NCBI RefSeq assembly: GCF_018882155.1
Contig: NZ_JACVPA010000001.1
Coordinates: 434,001-498,000 of the forward strand
DNA from: Polynucleobacter nymphae
GTDB lineage: Bacteria > Pseudomonadota > Gammaproteobacteria > Burkholderiales > Burkholderiaceae
Direction of reading: 5' to 3'
Length of the DNA stretch: 64,000 bases
Under the pieces are notes generated by a model. That model saw nothing but the letters and a program-made list of their open reading frames with translations. It ran no database searches and had not been told where the DNA came from. Below, piece after piece: positions 18,330-26,706 of the stretch. How positions within the stretch are numbered: position 1 is the stretch's first letter; each line of letters opens with the position of its first letter. The position numbers were made by a program, and so were the translations under genes.

Positions 18330-20216
18330 TTATATCTGAAAGTGATCTCGCACTTTAGTTAGGATTTTCTTCGGAGATAATCCATATAAATCTAAGAGCA
18401 CATTCACATCGCCATGCTCTACATACTCATCAGGTAAGCCAATTTGTAGAGTCGGTATCTGAATCTTGTGCGTGGAGAGAGCTTCTAAACACGCGCTGCC
18501 GGCCCCACCTTGTGTTGCGCTGTCTTCAATAAAGACTAAAGCATCATGGCTTTTCGCGAGATCCAAGAGCAATTGCTCATCTAATGGTTTTACAAAGCGC
18601 ATATCAGCAACAGTAGCATCAAGCTCCTCTGCAGCCTCTAGTGCGTTATATAACAATGGGCCAAAGCAAACAAAGGCAATCTTTTTCCCAGGAGCTTGCG
18701 CATTTTTTGCTTTGCGAACAATCACACCTTTTCCGACGGGGATAGTCTCTAGTTTTTGAGATGCTTCCGGACCCACTCCAGAGCCGCGTGGATAACGCAC
18801 GACAGAGGGGCCATTGACACCAAAAGCAGTCGTCAGCATATTTCTGCAATCTTCTTGATTAGATGGTGTCATCAAGACCACATTGGGTAAGCATCTTAGA
18901 AAAGCAACATCAAATACACCTGCATGGGTTGGTCCATCTGCGCCAACCATACCGGCTCGGTCGATGGCAAAAACAATTGGTAAATTCTGCAAAGTTACAT
19001 CGTGTATGAGCTGATCGTAGCCCCTTTGTAAAAAGGTCGAATAGATTGCTACTACCGGCTTTAGACCCTCACAAGCAATACCCGCTGCAAAAGTGACTGC
19101 ATGCTGCTCTGCAATTCCGACATCAAAGTAACGATCAGGGAACTGTGCCTCAAACTGGACTAAGCCAGAACCCTCGCGCATTGCTGGCGTAATACCAATC
19201 AGACGCTTGTCCTCTTTGGCCATATCGCAAAGCCATTCACCAAATACTTCGGTATAGGTTTTTTTACCTGGTGCAGAAGGTTTCAGGCCTTCACTAGGAT
19301 TAAATTTGCCGGGGCCATGATAAGAAATCGGGTTTAACTCTGCCCTCTCATACCCTTTGCCTTTTTTAGTAACGATATGCAAGAATTGCGGGCCATCAGT
19401 CTGAGCAATCTTTTTGAGGTTCTCAAGGGTAATGATGAGATCGTCAAGATTATGGCCATCAATTGGGCCATAGTAATCAAAACCAAATTCTTCGAAAATC
19501 GTGGCTGGGCCAATCATCCCTTTTGCATGACCTTCCAGTCTTTTGGCAAACTCTCTTAAGGGAGGCGTATAGGAAAGCATCTTATCCAAACCTTTTTTGG
19601 TAGCACCGTAGAGCGAGCCGCTAATCAGCTTTGCCAAATATCGATTCAGCGCCCCAACCGCAGGAGAAATCGACATTTCGTTATCGTTCAAAATCACGAT
19701 TAAGGGAATCGATTTATCAACTCCTGCATTATTTAAACCTTCATAGGCCATGCCAGCGCTCATTGAGCCATCGCCAATGACTGCGATGACATTGCGCTTT
19801 TCGCCCTTCACTTTGCTGGCGACTGCCATCCCGAGAGCTGCTGAAATGCTAGTAGACGAATGTGCTGTACCAAAAGCATCGTATTGACTTTCTGAGCGCT
19901 TTGGGAAGCCAGATAAGCCACCAAACTGACGCAAACTCGGCATCATTTCTCTGCGCCCTGTCAAAATTTTATGGGCGTAACTTTGATGTCCTACATCCCA
20001 AACAATCCGATCATCAGGAGTATCAAACACATAATGCAAAGCAATTGCTAGCTCAACGGTTCCTAAATTAGAGGATAAGTGCCCGCCAGTACTGGCAACA
20101 GATTGCAGAATGAATTCACGTAACTCATCTGACAATTGGGCAAGCTCAGACTGCTCGAGCTGCTTTAAGTCCTGTGAAGAATTGATGGTGTGGAGTACTT
20201 TGGTTGCCTGGAGCAT
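18330..20216 (-). CDS. dxs: 1-deoxy-D-xylulose-5-phosphate synthase
   Basis: The 628-residue protein has all family marks: [24 protein letters not shown] at the N-terminus (His for substrate), the thiamine diphosphate motif [18 protein letters not shown], and the transketolase-like [15 protein letters not shown] segment. It makes DXP from pyruvate and glyceraldehyde-3-phosphate, the first step of the MEP isoprenoid route, which feeds carotenoids and the (bacterio)chlorophyll tail. It follows hemA by 14 bases on the same strand. This pairs the first committed enzymes of isoprenoid and tetrapyrrole supply in one likely operon. Confidence 0.96.
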   Translation of the reverse strand: MLQATKVLHTINSSQDLKQLEQSELAQLSDELREFILQSVASTGGHLSSNLGTVELAIALHYVFDTPDDRIVWDVGHQSYAHKILTGRREMMPSLRQFGGLSGFPKRSESQYDAFGTAHSSTSISAALGMAVASKVKGEKRNVIAVIGDGSMSAGMAYEGLNNAGVDKSIPLIVILNDNEMSISPAVGALNRYLAKLISGSLYGATKKGLDKMLSYTPPLREFAKRLEGHAKGMIGPATIFEEFGFDYYGPIDGHNLDDLIITLENLKKIAQTDGPQFLHIVTKKGKGYERAELNPISYHGPGKFNPSEGLKPSAPGKKTYTEVFGEWLCDMAKEDKRLIGITPAMREGSGLVQFEAQFPDRYFDVGIAEQHAVTFAAGIACEGLKPVVAIYSTFLQRGYDQLIHDVTLQNLPIVFAIDRAGMVGADGPTHAGVFDVAFLRCLPNVVLMTPSNQEDCRNMLTTAFGVNGPSVVRYPRGSGVGPEASQKLETIPVGKGVIVRKAKNAQAPGKKIAFVCFGPLLYNALEAAEELDATVADMRFVKPLDEQLLLDLAKSHDALVFIEDSATQGGAGSACLEALSTHKIQIPTLQIGLPDEYVEHGDVNVLLDLYGLSPKKILTKVRDHFQI

Positions 20217-20230
20217 ATTTAACGCCGAAA

Positions 20231-21532
20231 TTATTTTGGAGAATAAATACTGGAGAGAATTCGCTTGAAATCTTCGATCTCGTTATTGGGTGATTTTTGC
20301 AAGGCATTAATAGGTGCATGCATAAATTTATTAGCCAAGGCTTCTGCCATGATCGATAAGACTGCAACTGGATCCTCACCCCTCTTAATGCGTCGTACTG
20401 CTTTTTCTAATTCAATTTCCTTGAGGCGCTCTGCAGTAGTCTGCAGCGATTGAATAATCGGTACTAGTGTTCTTTTTTGCAGCGTCTGAAAAAATTCACT
20501 CACGCCCTTATCGATAATGGTTTCAGCATCAGCCATCGAAAGTTCGCGGATATGGCGACCTTCATTGACAACGCTACCCAAATCATCAACGGAGTACAGG
20601 TAGGCATCTTCAAGCGATCGAACCTCTGGCTCTATGTCCCGCGGGACAGCCAAATCAATCAATACAATCGGTCTGCTATTTCTGGCCTTCAAGGCGGTTT
20701 TAATCATCCCCATGCCAATGATTGGCAATGCACTTGCTGTACAAGAAACAATCACGTCAAAGTCCTGTAAGCGCGTTGGCAAGGATTGCAAAGGAAAGGA
20801 ATCTGTTTGCAGGCCTTTTTCGGCAAAGACTTTTGCCATCTCATCACCACGATCAACTGTGCGGTTGCTGATTGCAATCTGTTTTGGCTTTCGACCGGCA
20901 AAGTGCGAGGCACACAATTGAATCATTTCGCCTGCACCAATAAATAGGATTTTGGAGTCCTTCAGATCGCCAAAGATCTTTTCAGCCAAGCGCACTGAGG
21001 CCCCAGCCATTGAAACTGAATGCTTACCAATATCCGTTGTTGCTCGGACTGCCTTGGCAACAGAAAAAGTTTTATTGAATAAAGGTTTTAGATATATGCC
21101 TAATGTGCCGGCTTGGTCAGCTAATTCAACCGCTTTTTTCATTTGACCTAGTATTTGAGTCTCCCCCAACACCATTGAATCCATTCCACAACTCACTCTA
21201 AATACATGCTTTACCGCATCAGTCTCTTTTGCCGAATAAATATAGGGCTTCAATGCATCGCTTTGCAAACGCTTTTGAGAAGTTAGCCAATCAAAAGTAC
21301 GCTCTTCTAAATGATGGGTAGGATATGAAACATCATTCGCAGCACAATAAATCTCCATGCGATTGCAGGTAGATAAAATTGCGACCTCAGGCATCAATTC
21401 AGAATCAGCACTTCTTAAATAATTACGAAGATCCAATAAGGAATCCTGCAAATCTGCTGGAGAAATAGCAACGCTCTCTCGAATATCAATTGGAGCCGTG
21501 TGATGATTCACACCAAGATTGAGTATTTGCAT
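20231..21532 (-). CDS. hemA: Glutamyl-tRNA reductase
   Basis: The 433-residue protein starts [19 protein letters not shown] and contains [11 protein letters not shown] with the catalytic cysteine, [15 protein letters not shown], and the NADPH domain ([11 protein letters not shown]). It reduces glutamyl-tRNA to glutamate-1-semialdehyde, the C5 entry to tetrapyrroles. It is the first gene of the hemA-dxs unit. A PpsR-type palindrome lies 77 bases upstream of the ATG, so the unit is probably repressed together with pigment genes. The C-terminal dimerisation domain is present and the length is normal. Confidence 0.96.
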   Translation of the reverse strand: MQILNLGVNHHTAPIDIRESVAISPADLQDSLLDLRNYLRSADSELMPEVAILSTCNRMEIYCAANDVSYPTHHLEERTFDWLTSQKRLQSDALKPYIYSAKETDAVKHVFRVSCGMDSMVLGETQILGQMKKAVELADQAGTLGIYLKPLFNKTFSVAKAVRATTDIGKHSVSMAGASVRLAEKIFGDLKDSKILFIGAGEMIQLCASHFAGRKPKQIAISNRTVDRGDEMAKVFAEKGLQTDSFPLQSLPTRLQDFDVIVSCTASALPIIGMGMIKTALKARNSRPIVLIDLAVPRDIEPEVRSLEDAYLYSVDDLGSVVNEGRHIRELSMADAETIIDKGVSEFFQTLQKRTLVPIIQSLQTTAERLKEIELEKAVRRIKRGEDPVAVLSIMAEALANKFMHAPINALQKSPNNEIEDFKRILSSIYSPK

Positions 21533-21608
21533 GCTAGAGGCTGCTGAAAATAGCTTGTAGTGGGACTAGAAAAATCATGAAAATGATTCTTCATCTTGAT
21601 GAGCAATA

Positions 21609-21626
21609 TGTCAATCAAGATTGACA
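21609..21626. promoter_or_regulatory. PpsR/CrtJ operator upstream of hemA
   Basis: TGTCAATCAAGATTGACA is an 18-base near-perfect palindrome of the form TGT-N12-ACA, the known PpsR/CrtJ recognition pattern. On the minus strand its TTGACA half can serve as a -35 box, with AAGAAT 17 bases downstream. The window encodes PpsR, so control of hemA-dxs by this site is a direct inference. Confidence 0.75.
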
Positions 21627-21670
21627 CCTATTTCCGCTTCCCTACCTAGGGAAAACCCACATATCAATGC

Positions 21671-21910
21671 TTATTGCTGATTCTTGGCGGTAGCCTCGTA
21701 GGCCTTAAATTTTTTGTATGAATTGACTGTGGAATACAAAGCGAAGGCCGTGATCAGCACAAACAGTAGATTGGTAAATGAGTACTCTTGGTACAGAATC
21801 CAGACCTGCCCAGCTAAGGCTATTGGGAATACAACAATGGCAAATTTGAGCCAAAGCATGGTTCTTTTAAATTTGGCATCAATTGGGGTTGATTCAACTT
21901 GCTTATTCAT
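21671..21910 (-). CDS. Small membrane protein, unknown
   Basis: The 79-residue protein has a polar start, two hydrophobic segments (about residues 18-38 and 45-62, VFPIALAGQVWILY and LLFVLITAFALYS), and a Lys-rich C-terminus (YKKFKAYEATAKNQQ). No family was recognised. It lies between the hemA promoter and another small membrane gene on the same strand, within the PGC flank. Confidence 0.55.
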   Translation of the reverse strand: MNKQVESTPIDAKFKRTMLWLKFAIVVFPIALAGQVWILYQEYSFTNLLFVLITAFALYSTVNSYKKFKAYEATAKNQQ

Positions 21911-21946
21911 TACCTATCCTTGTGACTGAAGAGGCTAAGCCTCTGG

Positions 21947-22159
21947 TTAATCTCGTCTCAGTATACGAAAAACAAAGGCGGTAAGGCCTTGGGCAAGGAT
22001 AAAGGTGAAGATTGCCCCCATCAGGCCCATAAAAACCCCAGGGACAATGCCTAAATCCAACTGCTTAGCAAATAGCAGGCCCATACCAAAACCGCCCGCA
22101 GCGCAGGCTATCTCGAATAGTATTTTTAAAGCGCCAAAACCTTGGCCAGTTTGACTCAT
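21947..22159 (-). CDS. Small membrane protein, unknown
   Basis: The 70-residue protein has two glycine-rich hydrophobic helices (ACAAGGFGMGLLFA and GVFMGLMGAIFTFILAQGLTAFVF) and ends RILRRD. No family was recognised. It is divergent from pucB across a 246-base regulatory gap and is 36 bases upstream of the next small membrane gene, so the pair may be one transcript. Confidence 0.55.
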   Translation of the reverse strand: MSQTGQGFGALKILFEIACAAGGFGMGLLFAKQLDLGIVPGVFMGLMGAIFTFILAQGLTAFVFRILRRD

Positions 22160-22294
22160 TTGATGTTTAAAAAAGAGGTTATGTGGGGCTTATTCTATAT
22201 CCAATATGGCCTACAGCATCTAAAAATGCCACTATTACGGATAATCTTTTTGCACTGCAATACGTTGACATATAAGGGAAATTCCTAACAAAAC

Positions 22295-22312
22295 TGTATA
22301 GATTTATTTACA
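22295..22312. promoter_or_regulatory. PpsR/CrtJ-type operator upstream of pucBA
   Basis: TGTATAGATTTATTTACA fits TGT-N12-ACA and lies 93 bases before the pucB start. PpsR is known to repress puc operons in purple bacteria. The half-sites are less symmetric than at hemA or bchH but the outer triplets and spacing fit. Confidence 0.65.
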
Positions 22313-22324
22313 CATTCGTACTAA

Positions 22325-22350
22325 ATTAACCACGTGGTATGTAGGTTAAT
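22325..22350. repeat. Inverted repeat in the puc leader
   Basis: ATTAACC (22325-22331) and GGTTAAT (22344-22350) are perfect 7-base arms around a 12-base spacer that itself contains CCACGTGG. It lies between the PpsR-type site and the pucB ribosome site. It may be a second operator or a leader hairpin; the sequence does not decide. Confidence 0.45.
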
Positions 22351-22405
22351 TAAACACCCTCGTGTGGGTTAGCACGGCGCAGTTAGATTTGAGAGGAAAA
22401 AAGCT

Positions 22406-22549
22406 ATGACAAATAACACTCTTACAGGTCTGAGTGTTGAGGAGGCGGAAGAGTTACACCGTAACCTCATTCAAGGTACGCAATTTTTTGGGATGATTGC
22501 AGCACTCGCCCACTTACTTGCTTATATCTATTCACCTTGGTTGAAATAA
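22406..22549 (+). CDS. pucB: Peripheral light-harvesting (LH2-type) beta polypeptide
   Basis: The 47-residue protein contains LTGLSVEEAEELHRNLIQG and a single membrane helix ending SPWLK. His18 and His36 match the conserved bacteriochlorophyll-ligand positions of LH beta chains; His36 should bind the B850-type pigment. It resembles LH2 beta more than the LH1 beta of this window. At the usual B800 Arg20 and Asp17 positions this chain has Gln26 and Gln23, which may alter the B800 site. It is followed by pucA after 15 bases (AGGAG site) and then pucC. It is preceded by GAGAGGA and a PpsR-type site. Confidence 0.9.
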   Translation: MTNNTLTGLSVEEAEELHRNLIQGTQFFGMIAALAHLLAYIYSPWLK

Positions 22550-22564
22550 TTACAGGAGATTAAG

Positions 22565-22768
22565 ATGATCTACGGAAAAATGTGGACAGTAGTAAGACCA
22601 ACCGTTGGTATTCCATTGTTTTTGGGTGCGTGTGCAATCGGTTCTTTTTCAGTTCATTTAGCATTACTGAATAACACAACTTGGGTGAAGGCTTTTTTAG
22701 AAGGCGGTAAAGCTGCTAAAGCCGGCGCTGTTACATCGGCACCCGCGGCACCAACAGCACAAAAATAA
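22565..22768 (+). CDS. pucA: Peripheral light-harvesting (LH2/LH3-type) alpha polypeptide
   Basis: The 67-residue protein aligns without gaps to LH2 alpha chains: GKMWTVVRPTVGIP start, His31 as the BChl ligand, and TTWVKAFLEGG after the helix. Residues 44-45 are Phe-Leu. In LH2 (B800-850) these are Tyr-Trp or Tyr-Tyr and hydrogen-bond the pigment; in LH3 (B800-820) they are Phe-Leu. The predicted antenna is therefore blue-shifted. The C-terminus extends into an Ala/Pro-rich tail. It pairs with PucB and is probably assembled by the PucC encoded next. A terminator follows. Confidence 0.9.
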   Translation: MIYGKMWTVVRPTVGIPLFLGACAIGSFSVHLALLNNTTWVKAFLEGGKAAKAGAVTSAPAAPTAQK

Positions 22769-22783
22769 GTTTTATCTTGTCTC

Positions 22784-22822
22784 ATAAGACCTAGATCGTT
22801 AGATCTGGGTCTTATTTTTTTG
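22784..22822 (+). terminator. Rho-independent terminator after pucBA
   Basis: ATAAGACCTAGATC and AGATCTGGGTCTTAT form a long hairpin with one bulge, followed by a T run ending at 22821. It lies 16 bases after pucA and before pucC. It probably ends most transcripts, giving much more pucBA than pucC mRNA, as is usual for antenna operons. Confidence 0.85.
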
Positions 22823-22854
22823 TTTCGTGCATCCGCTGTTTAAACTCAACTTTC

Positions 22855-24267
22855 ATGAATCGTTTTAGTCAAAAATTAATGAGTACCTGGGCTAATTTAG
22901 GCCCCCGCTTCTTGCCTTTTGCAGATGCTGCTTCTGCTGAATTACCCCTCGGTAGATTACTCAGACTATCCCTATTCCAAGTATCGGTTGGCATGGCCCT
23001 TGTGCTTCTAGTAGGCACCTTAAATCGAGTGATGATTGTTGAGCTTAAGGTCCCAGCTTCACTCGTTTCAATTATGGTTTCCTTACCCATTATTTTTGCT
23101 CCCATTAGGGCTTTAATTGGCTTTCGCTCAGACACTCATAAATCTGCTCTCGGTTGGCGTCGTGTTCCCTATATTTGGATGGGAACCATGGTCCAATTTG
23201 GTGGACTTGCCATCATGCCTTTTGCTCTACTCGTCTTAGCTGGTGCCGGCAATGCTAGTGAAGCGCCCGCATGGATTGGATTAGCTGCTGCAGGTCTGTC
23301 ATTTTTATTTGTGGGTGCCGGCATTCACACGACTCAAACGGTAGGTCTTGCCTTAGCCTGTGATCTTGCCCCGCCTAAAGCCCAGGCGAATATTGTTGGT
23401 CTGATGTATGTGATGCTATTAATTGGCATGATTGGTAGCGCCCTGATTTTTGGTCAGTTATTAGAAGAGTACAGCCCCGGACGCTTAATACAAGTAATTC
23501 AAGGCAGTGCTGTAGTCACGATCGTATTAAATGCGATTGCGCTCTGGAAGCAGGAAAGCCGCGAAGAAGCCCGCGCAAGAGCGCTCGTAGCCAGAGAGCA
23601 AAACTTTAAAGAATCTTGGGAAACTTTTAAGGAAGGTGGCCAAGCAATTCGTCGCTTAGTTGCGGTGGGTTTTGGCACGATGGCATTTAGCATGAATGAT
23701 GTTTTGCTAGAGCCTTATGGCGGTGAATTATTAAACATGAGTGTGAGCGCTACCACGGTGTTAACCGCTACTTTAGCTGTTGGTTGTTTGTTTGGCTTTA
23801 GCATTGCCTCCAAAGTATTGAGCGCTGGTTATGACCCCTTTAAGATGGCTAGCAATGGAGCCAAAATTGGTATTCCTGCATTCATATTAGTGATTGCTGC
23901 AGCACCCTTTAATAGCACAATCATTTTCATTGTGGGTGTTGTGTTGATTGGATTTGGCAATGGCTTATTTAGCCATGGAACCTTAACTGCCACCATGAGA
24001 TATGCCCCAGAAAATCAAAGTGGCTTAGCCTTAGGTGCATGGGGAGCTGTGCAAGCTACTGCTGCAGGTATTGCGATTGGAGTCGGAGGAGTATTTCGGG
24101 ATATTTTGGCTGGCATGGCATCGCGTAATTATTTTGGCGCAGACCTTAATAATCCAGCAACGGGTTACTGTGGTGTTTATCTCTTAGAAATTGCTTTGCT
24201 GTTCATTACCATTGCAGCAATGACCAATTTTATATGGCCAGCTAAGCCAGTAGAATCGGTTGCCTAA
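22855..24267 (+). CDS. pucC: PucC-type light-harvesting complex assembly protein (BCD family MFS)
   Basis: The 470-residue protein has twelve predicted membrane helices and the family signature GRLLRLSLFQVSVGMALVLL, then RVMIVELKVPASLVS and HKSALGWRRVPYIWMG. PucC proteins help assemble LH2, probably handling bacteriochlorophyll or the antenna chains. It lies 86 bases after pucA past a terminator, so it is expressed at low level or by read-through. It is a clear paralogue of the LhaA encoded at 35.8-37.2 kb. The next small gene starts directly after its stop codon. Confidence 0.9.
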   Translation: MNRFSQKLMSTWANLGPRFLPFADAASAELPLGRLLRLSLFQVSVGMALVLLVGTLNRVMIVELKVPASLVSIMVSLPIIFAPIRALIGFRSDTHKSALGWRRVPYIWMGTMVQFGGLAIMPFALLVLAGAGNASEAPAWIGLAAAGLSFLFVGAGIHTTQTVGLALACDLAPPKAQANIVGLMYVMLLIGMIGSALIFGQLLEEYSPGRLIQVIQGSAVVTIVLNAIALWKQESREEARARALVAREQNFKESWETFKEGGQAIRRLVAVGFGTMAFSMNDVLLEPYGGELLNMSVSATTVLTATLAVGCLFGFSIASKVLSAGYDPFKMASNGAKIGIPAFILVIAAAPFNSTIIFIVGVVLIGFGNGLFSHGTLTATMRYAPENQSGLALGAWGAVQATAAGIAIGVGGVFRDILAGMASRNYFGADLNNPATGYCGVYLLEIALLFITIAAMTNFIWPAKPVESVA

Positions 24268-24504
24268 TTGACTACCTGGCCACAAATAGCCGAAAAGACT
24301 CTCATCATTTTTGGCTTTTTCATTAGCTCAATTAGTTTTATATTGATTATCTTAAGTCTGTGGGGCTTCATTTCTGCAGATCTATTTTCTTTTGGTATTT
24401 CTTCGGGTATTCGCGTATTGGGCAGCTGCGCTATCATGGGATGCCTTCTAAGCGCAGTTGGCTATGGCATTGGAGATTATTTTAATAAGGAAGCGAAGGA
24501 GTGA
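24268..24504 (+). CDS. Small membrane protein downstream of pucC, unknown
   Basis: The 78-residue protein starts at a TTG directly after the pucC stop (TAATTG) and has two long hydrophobic helices (about residues 10-33 and 45-70), ending NKEAKE. No family was recognised. Its translation is probably coupled to pucC. It is the first of three tiny membrane proteins in a row, which suggests a role in antenna assembly, but this is inference from position only. Confidence 0.55.
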   Translation: MTTWPQIAEKTLIIFGFFISSISFILIILSLWGFISADLFSFGISSGIRVLGSCAIMGCLLSAVGYGIGDYFNKEAKE

Positions 24505-24506
24505 AT

Positions 24507-24689
24507 ATGTTTAAAAAATCAGATTACTTCATTCTCATGGCAGTGGTAATTTCTTTCTTTACCTCTGCCTATTTATGGTTTGTTGTCCAAGACCGAGAAC
24601 AATCTATCTTTACAGCGCTATGGGTGCCCTCAATATTTTGCTTTGGGATTTATTTCAAACTATCTGCATTATTGAATCGTAAAAAATGA
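24507..24689 (+). CDS. Small membrane protein downstream of pucC, unknown
   Basis: The 60-residue protein starts MFKKSDYFILMAVV and has two helices. The ATG at 24507 follows an AAGGAG site and is preferred to a GTG two codons upstream. It begins just after the stop of the preceding small gene and its stop overlaps the next start (ATGA). No family was recognised. Confidence 0.55.
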   Translation: MFKKSDYFILMAVVISFFTSAYLWFVVQDREQSIFTALWVPSIFCFGIYFKLSALLNRKK

Positions 24690-24841
24690 GTAACACCACA
24701 TTACTCCTTCTATCGATCTTTGTTTTTTGCCTCTTAATTGCCGGCCTGTATTACATGGTTCGTGAATTTATGGGTGAAGTGCAAGATGCCTTCCCCGATG
24801 TCAACGAATGGCTGGACTCTGACAAGAAGCAAAAGAAGTAA
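24686..24841 (+). CDS. Small single-helix membrane protein downstream of pucC, unknown
   Basis: The 51-residue frame starts MSNTTLLLLSIFVFCLLIAG with one N-terminal helix and an acidic/basic tail (GEVQDAFPDVNEWLDSDKK). Its ATG overlaps the upstream stop as ATGA, strong support for translation coupling. It ends 34 bases before the convergent glutathione peroxidase gene. No family was recognised. Confidence 0.55.
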   Translation: MSNTTLLLLSIFVFCLLIAGLYYMVREFMGEVQDAFPDVNEWLDSDKKQKK

Positions 24842-24874
24842 TTGCTGCTGGTTTACTACTGAACTGAATCTAAT

Positions 24875-25348
24875 CTAGAGCAGTTGTTGAATTGCCTCTG
24901 CCATCTTGCTAGCGCCATCTGCAGATGCAAGTCGGGTGACGGATTGACCATCTTTACTCACAACAAACTTAGTAAAGTTCCACTTAATACCAGTGGTACC
25001 TAAGATGCCAGGCGCTTGATCCTTTAAATAGATATATAAGGGATGAGTACTGTCCCCATTCACATCAATTTTTTCGAACATCGGAAAAGTAACGCCATAG
25101 TTAGCGCTACAAAATTTTTGAATTTCTTCTGCCGAACCAGGCTCTTGTGCCCCGAATTGATTGCAAGGGAACCCCAATATCTCGAGGCCTTTAGCCTGAT
25201 TTGCTGTGTACAGATTTTGTAAATCACGGTATTGAGAAGTAAAGCCACATTTGCTTGCGACATTCACGATCAAGAGTACCTTGCCTGCATAATCCTGCAA
25301 ATTTTCTGAGGATCCATCAAGTCTTTTGAGGGGGATATTCGGTAGCAT
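24875..25348 (-). CDS. Glutathione peroxidase family thiol peroxidase
   Basis: The 157-residue protein has the GPx catalytic set: NVASKCGFTSQY with Cys in place of selenocysteine, GFPCNQFGAQEPG with the Gln, and KWNFTKF with the Trp-Asn pair. It reduces hydrogen peroxide and organic peroxides in the cytoplasm. The location next to photosynthesis genes fits an aerobic phototroph that faces singlet oxygen and peroxides, but this link is inference. Confidence 0.9.
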   Translation of the reverse strand: MLPNIPLKRLDGSSENLQDYAGKVLLIVNVASKCGFTSQYRDLQNLYTANQAKGLEILGFPCNQFGAQEPGSAEEIQKFCSANYGVTFPMFEKIDVNGDSTHPLYIYLKDQAPGILGTTGIKWNFTKFVVSKDGQSVTRLASADGASKMAEAIQQLL

Positions 25349-25484
25349 TATTACTCTCCATATTCATAAAATCGGTCTGCAAATATTTCATATTCAGGTC
25401 ATAATAAATGCATTATGTTTACTTTGCTTTTTGCTCCCTTACCCTATGAATCATCATGTCTAAAAGACTGAGTAAATCCTACTA

Positions 25485-26681
25485 ATGAATCCTGCTAATG
25501 CACCCTATCGAAGCCTCTGCACCGACTGTGGAATTTCTCGAACCGATAACCCAAAACGCTGCGGTGAGGCTTGTCAATTTATTAAGCCTAATTACCCAGA
25601 ACTCGAAACTCAGGTACACGGTAGAGCAAGAGATGTAACCCGTCCTGATGAATTGCATTTTGGTCCCTTTATCAAAATGCTCAGAGCAGGACTTAAAAAT
25701 CCAAGCACCGGTGCACAGTGGACTGGAATTACGACTCGGATTGGCGAGCGTCTCTTAGAAACTGGTGCAGTAGATGCTATTTTGACCATGACTGAGGATC
25801 CTAACGATCGCTGGAAGCCATTGCCGATCATTATTGATAAAGCGTCTGATATGGCCAAGTGTCGTGGCATGAGAATGGGCTATGCACCGCTTCTTTCCCT
25901 TCTAGAGCCTGCGATTGCCAAAGGCTATAAAAAGATGGCTGTCATTGGCATCCCTTGCCAGGTATATGCCTTAAGGGCTCTAGAGAAAGAGCTGGGCCTA
26001 GAAAAGCTTTACGTCATTGGTACACCCTGCTCTGATAACACTACGACCGAGAATTTTCATCACTTTCTATCGCTCGTTAGCTCAGAGCCTGATGAGATTA
26101 ACTATCTAGAATTTAGAGCCGATTACCACGTTGAAGTGCGCTTTAAGAATGGCAAAAAGAAGGAGATTCCATTTCTGCAATTACCGCTCTCGACTTTGCC
26201 AAATGATTTCTTTCCCTTAACCTGCCGCACCTGTGTTGATTACACCAATGTGCTTTCGGACATTACGGTTGGTTATATGGGTGGACAAGGTGAGCAATGG
26301 CTCATCGTACGGAATGAGCGTGGTGAAGAGTTGTTAAATCTTTTAGGTGATGAAGTACGCACCTCAGCACCGGGAACCGCTGGTAAGCGTCACTCTGCTG
26401 TGGTTGGCTTCATGAAAAACGTTGAGCGCGCTGCTGGTGGTCTCCCTTTGAGAAAAATGCCGAACTGGTTAAGGCCGATTGTGGGCTGGTTAATGCCAAG
26501 AGTTGGGCCTCGTGGTCTTGAATTTGCTCGCACACGCGTTGAGATGAAAGCGATTGAAACAGTACTTCACCTACGCAGAGAGCAGCCTGCCAAAATGGCC
26601 TCGATGGTTCCCAAGCACATCTGGCCCCTCGTAGAGCCCTATGGCATCAAGCCTAGCGAACAAGAGATTCATAAACCCTAA
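25485..26681 (+). CDS. bciB: Divinyl chlorophyllide a 8-vinyl-reductase, ferredoxin-dependent (BciB)
   Basis: The 398-residue protein belongs to the F420-hydrogenase beta-subunit family. It has an N-terminal cysteine region (CTDCGISRTDNPKRCGEAC), FrhB N- and C-terminal domains, the AVIGIPCQVYALRALEKEL segment, and CRTCVDYTN for iron-sulfur binding. Among these, proteins in photosynthesis clusters are BciB, which reduces the C8 vinyl group of chlorophyllide intermediates using ferredoxin and FAD. No bchJ or bciA is seen in the window, so this is the candidate C8-vinyl reductase. Confusion with other FrhB proteins is possible but the context argues for BciB. Confidence 0.85.
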   Translation: MNPANAPYRSLCTDCGISRTDNPKRCGEACQFIKPNYPELETQVHGRARDVTRPDELHFGPFIKMLRAGLKNPSTGAQWTGITTRIGERLLETGAVDAILTMTEDPNDRWKPLPIIIDKASDMAKCRGMRMGYAPLLSLLEPAIAKGYKKMAVIGIPCQVYALRALEKELGLEKLYVIGTPCSDNTTTENFHHFLSLVSSEPDEINYLEFRADYHVEVRFKNGKKKEIPFLQLPLSTLPNDFFPLTCRTCVDYTNVLSDITVGYMGGQGEQWLIVRNERGEELLNLLGDEVRTSAPGTAGKRHSAVVGFMKNVERAAGGLPLRKMPNWLRPIVGWLMPRVGPRGLEFARTRVEMKAIETVLHLRREQPAKMASMVPKHIWPLVEPYGIKPSEQEIHKP

Positions 26682-26706
26682 ACCTATTTTTCCTTTGGAG
26701 TATTCC

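Noticed and set aside
21638-21653. TTCCCT-ACCT-AGGGAA hairpin near the end of the 79-residue gene
   Set aside because: Short stem and no T run on the minus strand; weak as a terminator.
22406-22768. Reading the 22.4-kb pair as a second LH1 (pufBA)
   Set aside because: The alpha chain aligns without gaps to LH2/LH3 alpha, pucC follows, and the true LH1 pair is in the puf operon at 50 kb.
24875-25348. Possible selenoprotein glutathione peroxidase
   Set aside because: The catalytic codon is Cys, not TGA.
25485-26681. Reading this as an F420-reducing hydrogenase subunit
   Set aside because: No F420 or hydrogenase genes are nearby; the family and photosynthesis context point to BciB.
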